Shown here: one piece after another, positions 26,813 through 35,006 of the stretch
Position numbering within the stretch: the stretch's first letter is position 1
How the letters are laid out: the number at the start of each line of letters is the position of its first letter
NCBI RefSeq assembly: GCF_947495705.1
Contig: NZ_CANLZR010000009.1
Span: 1 to 64,000 of the forward strand
Reading direction: 5' to 3'
Length of the DNA: 64,000 nt
Origin: an uncultured Phycicoccus sp.
GTDB taxonomy: Bacteria; Actinomycetota; Actinomycetes; Actinomycetales; Dermatophilaceae
The notes under the pieces: model-generated
Database searches by the model: none
What the model saw: only the letters and a program-made list of their open reading frames with translations
What the model was told of the DNA's origin: nothing
Position numbers and translations under genes: made by a program

Positions 26813-27432
26813 GTGCCCTCCTCGCCCCGCACGACCCGGGGCCGGACGGTGCGCGGCGGCCGCGCGGCGGCCCCCGCGGCCCGGGCGCCGGCGCCTCGGG
26901 CGGGCCTGTTCACCGCGGCCACCTCGCCGGGCTCGGCCGCCTTCTCGTCCAGGGCCGGCGGCGGCGGCACGCTCGCCATCCACCCGCCGAGCCGGTCCTT
27001 CTCGTGGAGCAGGTCGCGGATGTCGGTCTCGGCGTACTCGAACTGGGGGCTCCAGAACAGGGCGTCGAAGGGGCACACCTCGATGCAGATGCCGCAGTAC
27101 ATGCACAGCGAGAAGTCGATGGCGAAGCGGTCGAGGACGTTGCGCTGCCGGTCGCGGCCACCCTCGGTGGTGGCCGGCACCGTCTCCTTGTGCGAGTCGA
27201 TGTAGATGCACCAGTCGGGGCACTCGCGGGCGCAGAGCATGCACGAGGTGCAGTTCTCCTCGAGCAGCGCGATGACGCCACGGCTGCGCGGCGGCAGGGT
27301 CGGGGCGACGTCGGGGTACTCGGCGGTGTGGCTGGGCCGCAGCGCGGTCCGCGCGGTCGTGGCCAGGCCCTTGAGCACGCCGGGCACACCGCCGCGGCCG
27401 CGGGGGTCGTCGGGCGCCTCGTTCTCGCTCAC
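26809..27432 (-). CDS. nuoI2: NADH-quinone oxidoreductase subunit I, second copy
   Basis: A 207-residue iron-sulfur subunit. Two complete CxxCxxCxxxCP motifs bind two [4Fe-4S] clusters (N6a and N6b): Cys61, 64, 67, 71 and Cys110, 113, 116, 120. The start is GTG 27430-27432, overlapping the nuoH2 stop. The C-terminal 50 residues are rich in Ala and Arg and poorly structured. The intact cluster ligands suggest the product can pass electrons towards NuoB. Confidence 0.92.
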   Translation of the reverse strand: MSENEAPDDPRGRGGVPGVLKGLATTARTALRPSHTAEYPDVAPTLPPRSRGVIALLEENCTSCMLCARECPDWCIYIDSHKETVPATTEGGRDRQRNVLDRFAIDFSLCMYCGICIEVCPFDALFWSPQFEYAETDIRDLLHEKDRLGGWMASVPPPPALDEKAAEPGEVAAVNRPARGAGARAAGAAARPPRTVRPRVVRGEEGT

Positions 27433-28385
27433 CAGCCCATCACCACCCCGGCACCGGTGAGCACGAGCTGGAGCAGCGCGAGCGGCACGAGCCACAGCCA
27501 CGCGAGCCGCTGCAGCTGGTCCTCGCGCAGCCTCGGCCACGCGACCCGCACCCAGATGACGACGAGGGCGACCCCGAAGCCCTTGACGGCGGTCCACAGC
27601 CAGCCGAGGGCGTCCTCGAACGGGCCGTGCCAGCCGCCGAGCCACAGGACGGCGAACAGCAGCGACATGACGACGATGCCCGCGTACTCGGCGAGGAGGA
27701 AGAAGGCGAAGCGCAGGCCGGTGTACTCGGTCCAGGCGCCCATGACGAGCTCGGCGTCGGCGATCGGCATGTCGAACGGGGGCCGCTGGAGCTCGGCGAC
27801 GGCGGCGACGAGGAAGACCAGCCCGCCGGGCAGCTGCCAGAGCAGCCACCACGGCGACCAGGCGTCGGCCAGCCCGAGGAGCGAGAGCGACCCTCCGGCG
27901 AGCGCGACGGACGCGACGGCCAGGACGATCGGCAGCTCGTAGGACACGAGCTGGGCGGCCGCCCGGAGGCCGCCGATGAGCGAGTACTTGTTCGCGCTGG
28001 ACCAGCCCGCCATCAGGGTGCCGAGGGCGCCGACCGAGGTGGCCGCGAGGACGAGCACGACCGACCCGGGCACGTCGACGGCCGCCAGGCCCGGGTGTAC
28101 CGGGACGAGCGCGAGGGCGACGAGGTAGGGCACGAGCGCGACCGCGGGGGCGAGCCGGAAGACCCACCGGTCTGCGGCACGAGGGGTGATGTCCTCCTTC
28201 TGGAGGAACTTCACCCCGTCGGCGACGAGCTGGGCCCAGCCGTGGAAGCCCCCCGCGTACATCGGCCCGAGACGCCCCTGCATGTGCGCCATCACCTTGT
28301 GCTCGGCCTGGCCCACGAGCAGGGGCAGGACGAGGAAGGCGGCGAGCGCGGCGACGGCTCGCAGCGACGCCTCGAGGAGGGTCAT
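27429..28385 (-). CDS. nuoH2: NADH-quinone oxidoreductase subunit H, second copy
   Basis: A 318-residue membrane subunit that forms part of the quinone pocket. The start is ATG 28383-28385 (MTLLEASLR), overlapping the nuoC2 stop. Conserved segments include [28 protein letters not shown], and [20 protein letters not shown] with its acidic loop, then [17 protein letters not shown]. It is about 140 residues shorter than the other NuoH here, which carries a C-terminal extension. The quinone-site loops appear intact although NuoD, which completes the site, is not encoded in this operon. Confidence 0.92.
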   Translation of the reverse strand: MTLLEASLRAVAALAAFLVLPLLVGQAEHKVMAHMQGRLGPMYAGGFHGWAQLVADGVKFLQKEDITPRAADRWVFRLAPAVALVPYLVALALVPVHPGLAAVDVPGSVVLVLAATSVGALGTLMAGWSSANKYSLIGGLRAAAQLVSYELPIVLAVASVALAGGSLSLLGLADAWSPWWLLWQLPGGLVFLVAAVAELQRPPFDMPIADAELVMGAWTEYTGLRFAFFLLAEYAGIVVMSLLFAVLWLGGWHGPFEDALGWLWTAVKGFGVALVVIWVRVAWPRLREDQLQRLAWLWLVPLALLQLVLTGAGVVMGW

Positions 28386-28903
28386 CGGGGCCCCCACTCC
28401 GGAGGCGGCACCCCGGCCGCCTGGACCCGGCGCCGGCTGGGCGAACGGGCCGACTCGTGCCCCTCGCCCGGCTCCTTGCCCCCGGGCCAGGGCTTGGTGG
28501 CCCGGGCGGCGAGCTGGAAGGACTTGCGCAGCGGCGTCCCCTCGAACCCGTCGGGCAGGAGCAGGGGGCGCACGCCGAGACCGGTGCCGTCGTCGAACCC
28601 GGCGAACTCGACCCCGAACATCTCGTGCGTCTCGCGCTCGTGCCAGGCGGCCCCGGCGAACACGTCGGTGACCGAGGCCACCGGCTCCCCGTCGGCCACC
28701 CGTGTGGTGAGGAGCAGCCCGCGCAGCGCCCCCGGGGTGGCGATGTCGTAGAGGTGGCAGACGAGGTCGACACCCGGCGCGGCGGCGTCGTCCGCGCGGT
28801 CGACGGCGCTCAGCCAGTCGAAGAACGCGAAGCCCTCGTCACGGCCCGCGGCGACGGCATCGTGCCAGCCACCGGCCTGGACCGTCCGCGTCTCGTCCGC
28901 CAC
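28382..28903 (-). CDS. nuoC2: NADH-quinone oxidoreductase subunit C, second copy
   Basis: A 173-residue protein matching the 30-kDa subunit. The signature [17 protein letters not shown] is clear, followed by [18 protein letters not shown]. The start is taken as GTG 28901-28903 because it begins just ahead of the conserved domain; no convincing ribosome-binding site is visible and the frame remains open for 47 codons upstream, so the start is uncertain. It is not fused to NuoD, and no 49-kDa subunit is found before or after it. Confidence 0.87.
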   Translation of the reverse strand: MADETRTVQAGGWHDAVAAGRDEGFAFFDWLSAVDRADDAAAPGVDLVCHLYDIATPGALRGLLLTTRVADGEPVASVTDVFAGAAWHERETHEMFGVEFAGFDDGTGLGVRPLLLPDGFEGTPLRKSFQLAARATKPWPGGKEPGEGHESARSPSRRRVQAAGVPPPEWGPR

Positions 28904-28950
28904 GCCCGGCAGCCTAGCGAGACGCTGCCGAGGATGCGGGTGGGCGAGGG

Positions 28951-29358
28951 TCAGGAGGCGGCATCGTCGGCGGGCGCGGGCCGGTGCAGCACGGTCTGGG
29001 CGGCGACGACGGCGAGCCCGGCGACCCCGACGACCCACGCCCACACGGTGTCGGTGCGGAGCAGCGCGAAGGCCACGGCGTAGACGAGCACGACGGCGGC
29101 GAGCGTGCGGGGGCCCTGGGCGAGCCGGAGCCGGGCCTTGGGGGCCATGAACAGCCCCCAGAGCAGCAGCGCGAGGAGGGTGGCCGTGACCGCGGCCCCC
29201 CAGCCCCGGGCGCCACCGCCCGCGACGTCGTGGGCCACGACCCCGACCCCGCCGAACAGCGCGATCTCGGTGAGGAACGCGACGAGCGCGAGCAGCGCCA
29301 GCGCCGGCGTCGACAGCGCCGCCGAGCTGTGCGCCGGGTCGCGGGGGCGCCGGCTCAC
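28951..29358 (-). CDS. YrdB family (DUF2568) membrane protein inside the nuo operon
   Basis: A 135-residue protein with four predicted transmembrane helices. The segment [15 protein letters not shown] matches the diagnostic WGxFxAPKA motif of the YrdB/DUF2568 family, whose function is unknown. The start is GTG 29356-29358, overlapping the nuoB2 stop by 4 nt, so it is translationally coupled to nuoB2. The position occupied here, between B and C, normally contains no extra gene. It may be an accessory membrane subunit, but nothing in the sequence proves it. Confidence 0.8.
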   Translation of the reverse strand: MSRRPRDPAHSSAALSTPALALLALVAFLTEIALFGGVGVVAHDVAGGGARGWGAAVTATLLALLLWGLFMAPKARLRLAQGPRTLAAVVLVYAVAFALLRTDTVWAWVVGVAGLAVVAAQTVLHRPAPADDAAS

Positions 29359-29936
29359 GGCTTCGCCACGAGGCCGCGGCTGACGTCGGTGGCCGTCGCG
29401 GCCCGGTGCCCCGCGAACCGGCCGGCCCGCCGCGCGGCGATCGCGGCGCCCGAGACCCGCTCGGCGGCGATCTTCTCCTGGAGGGTGATGATCCCCTGGA
29501 GCAGCGCCTCGGGCCGCGGCGGGCAGCCCGGCACGTAGACGTCGACGGGGATGACCTGGTCGACGCCCTTGGTGACGGAGTAGCTGTCCCAGTAGGGGCC
29601 GCCGGAGTTGCTGCACGCGCCGAAGGAGATGACGTACTTCGGCTCGGGCATCTGGTCGTACAGGCGCCGGATGGCCGGTGCCATCTTGTCGGTGACCGTG
29701 CCCGAGACGACCATGAGGTCGGCCTGGCGCGGGCCCGGCGCGAACGGGATCACCCCGAGCCGGATGAAGTCGTGCCGGCCCATCGAGGTGGCGATGAACT
29801 CGATCGCGCAGCACGCGAGGCCGAAGTTGAACACCCAGAGCGAGTAGCGGCGGCCCCAGTTGAGGACCACCCGGATCGGCTTGGGCGCGTGCTCGGCGAG
29901 CGGGCCCACCCGCGGCGTCGGCAGGTCGACGGTCAT
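29355..29936 (-). CDS. nuoB2: NADH-quinone oxidoreductase subunit B, second copy
   Basis: A 193-residue subunit that holds cluster N2, the last cluster before quinone. All four ligand cysteines are present: Cys42 and Cys43 ([10 protein letters not shown]), Cys108 (FGACSNSGG) and Cys138 (VPGCPPRPE). The start is ATG 29934-29936, overlapping the nuoA2 stop. The N-terminal segment after residue 20 ([18 protein letters not shown]) is longer than in the other NuoB here. Confidence 0.93.
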   Translation of the reverse strand: MTVDLPTPRVGPLAEHAPKPIRVVLNWGRRYSLWVFNFGLACCAIEFIATSMGRHDFIRLGVIPFAPGPRQADLMVVSGTVTDKMAPAIRRLYDQMPEPKYVISFGACSNSGGPYWDSYSVTKGVDQVIPVDVYVPGCPPRPEALLQGIITLQEKIAAERVSGAAIAARRAGRFAGHRAATATDVSRGLVAKP

Positions 29937-30298
29937 CCGAGGTCCCACCGGAGCAGCCCGCGGCGGGCGGCGTGCACGAGGCCGAGCAGGACGATGCCGA
30001 CGAACACGAGCACCTCGACGAGCGAGGCCACCCCGAGGTCGGCGTCGCGCAGCACCAGGGCCCACGGGAAGAGGTAGACGGCGTCGACGGCGAAGACGAC
30101 GTAGAGGAACGCGAAGGACAGGTAGCGGACCTGCGACTGGGCCCACCCGGCCCCGACCGGGTCGACGCCCGACTCGTAGGTGGCCAGGCCGGTGGCGGTC
30201 GCCGCGCGCGGCGCGACGAGCCGGCGCGCGAGCATGGCCGCCGTGACGAGCAGCACCCCGGCCAGCACGACGGCCGCGACGGCGAGGTAGCCCTCCAT
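29933..30298 (-). CDS. nuoA2: NADH-quinone oxidoreductase subunit A, second copy
   Basis: A 121-residue subunit with three transmembrane helices, first gene of the partial operon. It has [22 protein letters not shown], the counterpart of the loop YECGxxP in other NuoA proteins, with Ser instead of Cys, and [16 protein letters not shown]. Only 33 bp separate it from the lipoprotein gene upstream, so its promoter must lie inside that gene or it is read from further upstream. Confidence 0.9.
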   Translation of the reverse strand: MEGYLAVAAVVLAGVLLVTAAMLARRLVAPRAATATGLATYESGVDPVGAGWAQSQVRYLSFAFLYVVFAVDAVYLFPWALVLRDADLGVASLVEVLVFVGIVLLGLVHAARRGLLRWDLG

Positions 30299-30312
30299 GA
30301 CCGTGAGCCTAG

Positions 30313-30330
30313 CCGCGGGCGACCCCGCGG
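30313..30330 (-). terminator. short hairpin between lipoprotein gene and nuoA2
   Basis: A 7-bp GC-only stem CCGCGGG/CCCGCGG (30313-30319 and 30324-30330) with a 4-nt loop directly follows the lipoprotein stop. It may reduce read-through into the nuo operon, but it is small and has no T-run. Confidence 0.4.
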
Positions 30331-30331
30331 G

Positions 30332-30871
30332 TCAGCCGCCGTCCTCGACGAGGAAGCAGGCGCCGTACAGCGTGAGGATCGTGTTGACGTTCGTCCCGAG
30401 CACGACCCGCGCCCCGGTCGCGGGGTCCCCGACCGAGATCTCGTGGGAGCCGGGCTCGTCCTGCAGCACCGTGACCTCGCCGAACCCCCGGTCGCGCAGC
30501 ACGTCGGTGACCGACGCGACGACCTCCGGCCAGCGCTCGTCCGGGATGGCGCCGACGGCGTCCCCGGAGGTGTAGATGCCGGTCTTCGCGCCCTCGACCC
30601 GGTCGAAGGGCGCCCCGCAGACGCCCCGGTCACTGCGGCTCGCGGTGTCGTCCCGCCACTGCAGGCCCGGGCTGGCGGCGTCGACCGTCGCCCGGACGTC
30701 GCCGAGGAGGGCGAGATAGTCCCGCTCGGCCGCCTCGAAGCTCGGCCGCGTGCTCAGCTGGTCCCGCGCGTCCACCGTGTCTCCTGTCGTCGTACATCCC
30801 CCGAGGGCCAGCGCCGCCAGCGCCAGCGCGACCGTGCGGCGCCACCCGGCGCCCGCTCGTCTGCCACCCAT
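30332..30871 (-). CDS. lipoprotein of unknown function
   Basis: A 179-residue secreted protein. The start ATG 30869-30871 is followed by a basic n-region (GGRRAGAGWRR), a hydrophobic core and a lipobox LGGC with Cys26, so it should be lipid-anchored on the outside of the membrane. The mature part has two further cysteines (in GVCGAPF and GACFLVEDG) that may form a disulfide. I do not recognise the domain. It follows the DUF1023-type hydrolase in the same direction with a 40-bp gap and could be its partner. Confidence 0.8.
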   Translation of the reverse strand: MGGRRAGAGWRRTVALALAALALGGCTTTGDTVDARDQLSTRPSFEAAERDYLALLGDVRATVDAASPGLQWRDDTASRSDRGVCGAPFDRVEGAKTGIYTSGDAVGAIPDERWPEVVASVTDVLRDRGFGEVTVLQDEPGSHEISVGDPATGARVVLGTNVNTILTLYGACFLVEDGG

Positions 30872-30911
30872 GGGCGCAGCGTACGACCTCGCCGCGGCGC
30901 CGGGCGGCCGG

Positions 30912-32639
30912 TCACCCACCGAGCCACGACGGCCACCAGCTCCAGGCCCGGGGGTCGTCGGTCAGGCCGACGGTGTTGCCCTCGACGGCGTTCTCGGGGT
31001 GCCCGGCGACGACGGTCGCCATGTTGTACTGGCTCGTCGACTCCGCCTCCAGGTAGCTCGAGTGCCCCGACACCCCGGCGTAGTCCCGCCCGTCGACGGA
31101 GGCGTCCCCGGTCTGCAGGTGGCCGATCCCGTCGAGGGCCGAGGGGTCCCGGCCGAACCGGCCGAGGTCGCCGACCCCGTCCCATTTCGCCTCGGCGTAC
31201 CAGGCGCGTTCGCTCGGGAGCCGCAGGTCGTCGACGTCGCTCGTGCCGAGGCCGGGCGACCCGAAGAACACCGCCCGGTCCACCCCGGTCCCCTCGTGCT
31301 GGAGGCCGTACCCCGTCGTCGTGGACCCGTAGGAGTGCCCGAGCGCGGTGAGGTCGGGGTCGGTCTCCCGGGAGGCGTTCAGGCCCCGGTAGAAGTCGGC
31401 GAGCGCCGCGCCCCCGTCGCGGGCCGACCCGGCGAGCGCGACGGAGTCCCCGGAGAACGTCGAGCTCCACTGGGGCGCCTGGTAGTCGAGCCAGACGACT
31501 GTGGCGACGGACCCGGTGTCACCGGTGCGGAAGAGCTCGTCCTCGGCGGCGGCGCGCAGCCGCGCCATGTCGGCGACGTACCCGCCCATCCCCTCGACGG
31601 TGCTCGTGAGGCCGGGGGTGAAGACCGCGACGTGGTCGGCGCTCGAGACGTCGCCGACCGCCACGACGGCCTGGGGCCGCTGGCCGGCGGTGAGGTCCAG
31701 GACGAGGAGGTGCCGGTCGTCGTCCTCGAGGATCGTCGAGAGGGCGTCGACCGCCGCCAGCTGCTGCTGGACGGTGCCGAGCTCTGCGGTGAGCGCGAGG
31801 TAGCGCCCGTCGTACGGCCCGCCCGGGGTGGCGGCCAGCGCGTCGAGGATCTCGTCCAGCCGGTCGCGCAGGCCGTCCCCGGCCTCCTCGAGCCGCGTGC
31901 GGTTCGCCACGTCGCGCACGTCCATCGGGATCCCGTCGAGGCCGCCCACCCAGTCCGGGTGTTCCTCGAGGATCCGCTCGCGGTCGGCGGGCGAGAGCGA
32001 GGCCCACCACCCGGCGTTGTCGGCGGGCCTGCCACCGGTCGGGGGCGGCAGCAGGGACAGGTGCCCGGCCGCGTCCCCGGTCCGTGCCGCGTCCGCGAGG
32101 GAGTCGTCGGACCCGTCGGCGACGCGGTGGTCGCGCACCGCGGTGAGCACGGCGACGAGGTCGGCGTCGACGTCGGCGGCCGTGCGCAGCGCCTGCTCCA
32201 CCCTTGCCACACACTCGTCGACGAGGACCTGACGCCCCTCCCGGGCGACCTCCTCGTCGTGCGGGTCGGCGAAGCACATGCCGAGCCCGGCCTCGTCGGT
32301 GACCCGCCCGTCCCCGGCGATGACAAGACCGTGCATCGCGGCGAACTCGCGGGCCGCGTCGACCGCGTGCTCGACCCCGGCCACCGCGTCGCCGGCCTCG
32401 ATGACCGCTCGCCGGGCCGCGCTGACCTCGGCGATGACGACCTCGAGGTCGTCGGTGACCCGGCGCAGGCGCCGCCCCGCCGTCACGGAGGCCGGGCCGG
32501 CCCACCGGGCGGGCCCCGCCATCGTGCGCAGCTCGTCGGCGCACCCGAGGAGCTCGGTGCGCGAGGCCGTCAGGGCGTCCTCGGCGGCGCGCAGCGGCGC
32601 GCCCGACCAGCGCGCGACCTGCCCCCAGGTGACGCTCAT
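30912..32639 (-). CDS. DUF1023-type alpha/beta hydrolase with WXG-like N-terminal region
   Basis: A 575-residue protein starting at ATG 32637-32639 (MSVTWGQVARW). The first 200 residues are helical and resemble WXG100-like modules. The C-terminal half is an alpha/beta hydrolase with nucleophile elbow LGHSYGSTTTGYG (Ser near residue 435), the feature that marks DUF1023 proteins, and FFGSPGLG after it. Proteins of this type are often linked to type VII secretion in actinobacteria. The start overlaps the stop of the small WXG-like gene upstream (ATGA). The substrate is unknown; no secretion-machinery gene is in the window. Confidence 0.8.
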   Translation of the reverse strand: MSVTWGQVARWSGAPLRAAEDALTASRTELLGCADELRTMAGPARWAGPASVTAGRRLRRVTDDLEVVIAEVSAARRAVIEAGDAVAGVEHAVDAAREFAAMHGLVIAGDGRVTDEAGLGMCFADPHDEEVAREGRQVLVDECVARVEQALRTAADVDADLVAVLTAVRDHRVADGSDDSLADAARTGDAAGHLSLLPPPTGGRPADNAGWWASLSPADRERILEEHPDWVGGLDGIPMDVRDVANRTRLEEAGDGLRDRLDEILDALAATPGGPYDGRYLALTAELGTVQQQLAAVDALSTILEDDDRHLLVLDLTAGQRPQAVVAVGDVSSADHVAVFTPGLTSTVEGMGGYVADMARLRAAAEDELFRTGDTGSVATVVWLDYQAPQWSSTFSGDSVALAGSARDGGAALADFYRGLNASRETDPDLTALGHSYGSTTTGYGLQHEGTGVDRAVFFGSPGLGTSDVDDLRLPSERAWYAEAKWDGVGDLGRFGRDPSALDGIGHLQTGDASVDGRDYAGVSGHSSYLEAESTSQYNMATVVAGHPENAVEGNTVGLTDDPRAWSWWPSWLGG

Positions 32640-32947
32640 CGGGGACGGTGCGGGCCGCCCGGCCCCCCGGTGAACGCCTGGCGGGCGGCGGCGTCGTCGG
32701 CCTCGTACCGGTCGGCAGCGGTGTCGAGCCCACGGGCGTAGCGCCGCGCGGACCGGACCCACTCCTGGACGGCGTCCTCCCAGGAGTCGGCGACCGCCTC
32801 GACGAGCGGCACCGCGTCGGCCCCGGGCATCCCGGCCCGGGCCCCGCGCAGGGCCTCGGGCGCATCGGTGCCCCGCACGACCGCCGCCGCCTCCCGCGCC
32901 GCGTCCGCGGAGTCCCGCAGGTCCTGCACCTGCACCTCGAAGCCCAC
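32636..32947 (-). CDS. WXG100-like small helical protein
   Basis: A 103-residue acidic helical protein. The start is GTG 32945-32947 (VGFEVQVQDLRDSADAAREA). The size and the helix-turn-helix appearance, with DSWEDAVQEWVRSARRYARG near the middle, resemble ESAT-6/WXG100-type or similar T7SS-associated proteins, although a strict WXG motif is absent (SWEDAVQEW). Its stop overlaps the start of the hydrolase gene by 4 nt, so the two products may form a complex. Confidence 0.65.
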   Translation of the reverse strand: MGFEVQVQDLRDSADAAREAAAVVRGTDAPEALRGARAGMPGADAVPLVEAVADSWEDAVQEWVRSARRYARGLDTAADRYEADDAAARQAFTGGPGGPHRPR

Positions 32948-33042
32948 GTCGCCTCCCCCGTCGCCTGGCCCCACACTCTGGTCCACGCGCGCCGGGAGGG
33001 CAACGGGGAGCACTCCCCGGGGCAGGACGTTTCCGCGGGACG

Positions 33043-33075
33043 CGAGTGAGGCGACCCTCACTCGGGTCGTACGAT
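33043..33075 (+). promoter_or_regulatory. probable korAB promoter with palindrome
   Basis: A 9-bp perfect inverted repeat CGAGTGAGG/CCTCACTCG (33043-33051 and 33056-33064, 4-nt loop) is followed by TACGAT (33070-33075), a good -10 element. The palindrome covers the -35 position, so it may be an operator. The korA start is 66 bp downstream of the -10. Confidence 0.5.
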
Positions 33076-33140
33076 GGGTGGTGGTGCGCCCACCAACGGG
33101 CGGGCCGTCCATCCCGCTCCCGAGCGCACAGGGAAAGCCC

Positions 33141-35006
33141 GTGACCAGCAGGACCGTCCAGACCCTCGATCGCGTCGTCATCCGCTTCGCCGGCGACTCC
33201 GGTGACGGGATGCAGCTGACGGGCGACCGGTTCACCTCCGAGACGGCCGCGATGGGCAACGACCTGTCGACCCTGCCCAACTTCCCGGCCGAGATCCGGG
33301 CCCCCCAGGGCACCCTCCCCGGCGTCTCGAGCTTCCAGCTCCACTTCGCCGACCACGACGTCCTCACCCCCGGTGACGCGCCCGACGTCCTCGTCGCGAT
33401 GAACCCCGCCGCCCTCAAGGCGAACCTGCCCGACCTGCCGCGGGGCGCGACCCTCATCGCGAACACCGACGAGTTCAGCGCCCGCAACCTCGCGAAGGTC
33501 GGCTACCCGGCCAACCCGCTCGAGGACGGCAGCCTGGAGTCCTGGCACGTCCACCCCGTGGCCCTCACCTCGATCACGGTCGAGGCGCTCGCCGAGTTCG
33601 GCGGCCTCACCCGCAAGGAGAAGGAGCGGGCGAAGAACATGTTCGCCCTCGGCCTCCTGTCGTGGATGTACACCCGGCCGACGACCGGCACCGAGGCGTT
33701 CCTCGAGAAGAAGTTCGGCGGGCAGCCCGAGATCCTCGCCGCCAACCTCGCCGCCCTGCGGGCCGGGTGGAACTACGGCGAGACGACCGAGGACTTCGCC
33801 TCGACGTTCGTCGTGAACCCGGCTCCGATGCCGCCGGGTACGTACCGCAACGTGACCGGTAACACCGCCCTCGCCCTCGGGCTCGTCGCCGCCTCGCACC
33901 GCACCGGGCGCCCCCTGGTCCTCGGGTCGTACCCGATCACCCCCGCCTCCGACATCCTCCACGCCCTGTCCGGGATGAAGCGGCACGGCGTCACCACCAT
34001 CCAGGCCGAGGACGAGATCGCCGGGATCGGGATCGCCCTCGGCGCCGCCTACGGCGGGTCCATCGGGGTGACGACCACGTCGGGGCCGGGCATCGCGCTG
34101 AAGTCCGAGACGATCGGGCTCGCCGTCTCGCTCGAGCTGCCGCTCGTCGTCGTCGACATCCAGCGCGGCGGCCCGTCCACCGGGCTGCCCACCAAGACCG
34201 AGCAGGCCGATCTGCTCCAGGTCATGTTCGGCCGCAACGGCGAGTCGCCGGTGCCGGTGCTCGCCGCCCAGACGCCGGCCGACTGTTTCGACATGGCGCT
34301 CGAGGCGGTGCGGGTCGCCACCGCCTACCGCACCCCGGTGGTCCTGCTGTCCGACGGGTACCTCGCGAACGGCTCCGAGCCGTGGGCGGTCCCCGAGACC
34401 GCCGACCTGCCCGCCATGGCGGTCGACCTCGCGGCCGAGCCGAACGCCACCGACGACGCCGGCGAGCCGGTCTTCCGCCCCTACCTGCGCGACCCCGCCA
34501 CCCTCGCCCGCCCGTGGGCCGTCCCGGGCACCCCGGGCCTGGAGCACCGGATCGGCGGCATCGAGAAGGCCGACGTCACCGGCGACATCAGCTACGACCC
34601 CGACAACCACGACCGGATGGTCCGCCTGCGGCAGGCCAAGGTCGACGGCGTCGTCGTCCCCGACCTCGAGGTCGACGACCCGACCGGCGAGGCGAAGGTC
34701 CTGGTCCTCGGCTGGGGCTCCACGTACGGGCCGATCGCCGCCGCGGCCCGGGTCGTGCGCAACGCCGGCCACGCCGTGGCCCGGGCCCACCTGCGCCACC
34801 TCAACCCCTTCCCGGCGAACCTCGGTGCGGTCCTGGCCCGGTACGACCGGGTCGTCGTCCCCGAGATGAACACCGGCCAGCTCGCGATGCTCCTGCGCGC
34901 CCGGTACCTCGTCGACGTCCGCTCGTACACGTCGGTGCGCGGTCTGCCGTTCACGACCGTCGAGCTCGCCGACGCCGTCTCGACCACCCTCGAGGAGGTC
35001 TCGTGA
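33141..35006 (+). CDS. korA: 2-oxoacid:acceptor oxidoreductase, alpha subunit (gamma-alpha fusion)
   Basis: A 621-residue subunit starting at GTG 33141, with a weak ribosome-binding site (AGGGAAAG). Residues 1-190 form the gamma domain (VVIRFAGDSGDGMQLTGDRF), and the rest is the alpha domain with YPITPASDILHALS and IQAEDEIAGIGIALGAAYGG. This fused form with a two-subunit enzyme is typical of the oxygen-tolerant KorAB found in Mycobacterium, which oxidises 2-oxoglutarate to succinyl-CoA and reduces ferredoxin. No ferredoxin domain is present in the chain. The 4-nt overlap with korB shows coupling. Confidence 0.93.
   Translation: MTSRTVQTLDRVVIRFAGDSGDGMQLTGDRFTSETAAMGNDLSTLPNFPAEIRAPQGTLPGVSSFQLHFADHDVLTPGDAPDVLVAMNPAALKANLPDLPRGATLIANTDEFSARNLAKVGYPANPLEDGSLESWHVHPVALTSITVEALAEFGGLTRKEKERAKNMFALGLLSWMYTRPTTGTEAFLEKKFGGQPEILAANLAALRAGWNYGETTEDFASTFVVNPAPMPPGTYRNVTGNTALALGLVAASHRTGRPLVLGSYPITPASDILHALSGMKRHGVTTIQAEDEIAGIGIALGAAYGGSIGVTTTSGPGIALKSETIGLAVSLELPLVVVDIQRGGPSTGLPTKTEQADLLQVMFGRNGESPVPVLAAQTPADCFDMALEAVRVATAYRTPVVLLSDGYLANGSEPWAVPETADLPAMAVDLAAEPNATDDAGEPVFRPYLRDPATLARPWAVPGTPGLEHRIGGIEKADVTGDISYDPDNHDRMVRLRQAKVDGVVVPDLEVDDPTGEAKVLVLGWGSTYGPIAAAARVVRNAGHAVARAHLRHLNPFPANLGAVLARYDRVVVPEMNTGQLAMLLRARYLVDVRSYTSVRGLPFTTVELADAVSTTLEEVS

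Noticed and set aside
28382..29358. A hidden or broken nuoD between nuoB2 and nuoC2.
   Set aside because: Only the YrdB-like gene and nuoC2 are found there; neither the [13 protein letters not shown] segment nor any other 49-kDa motif appears in the translated frames.
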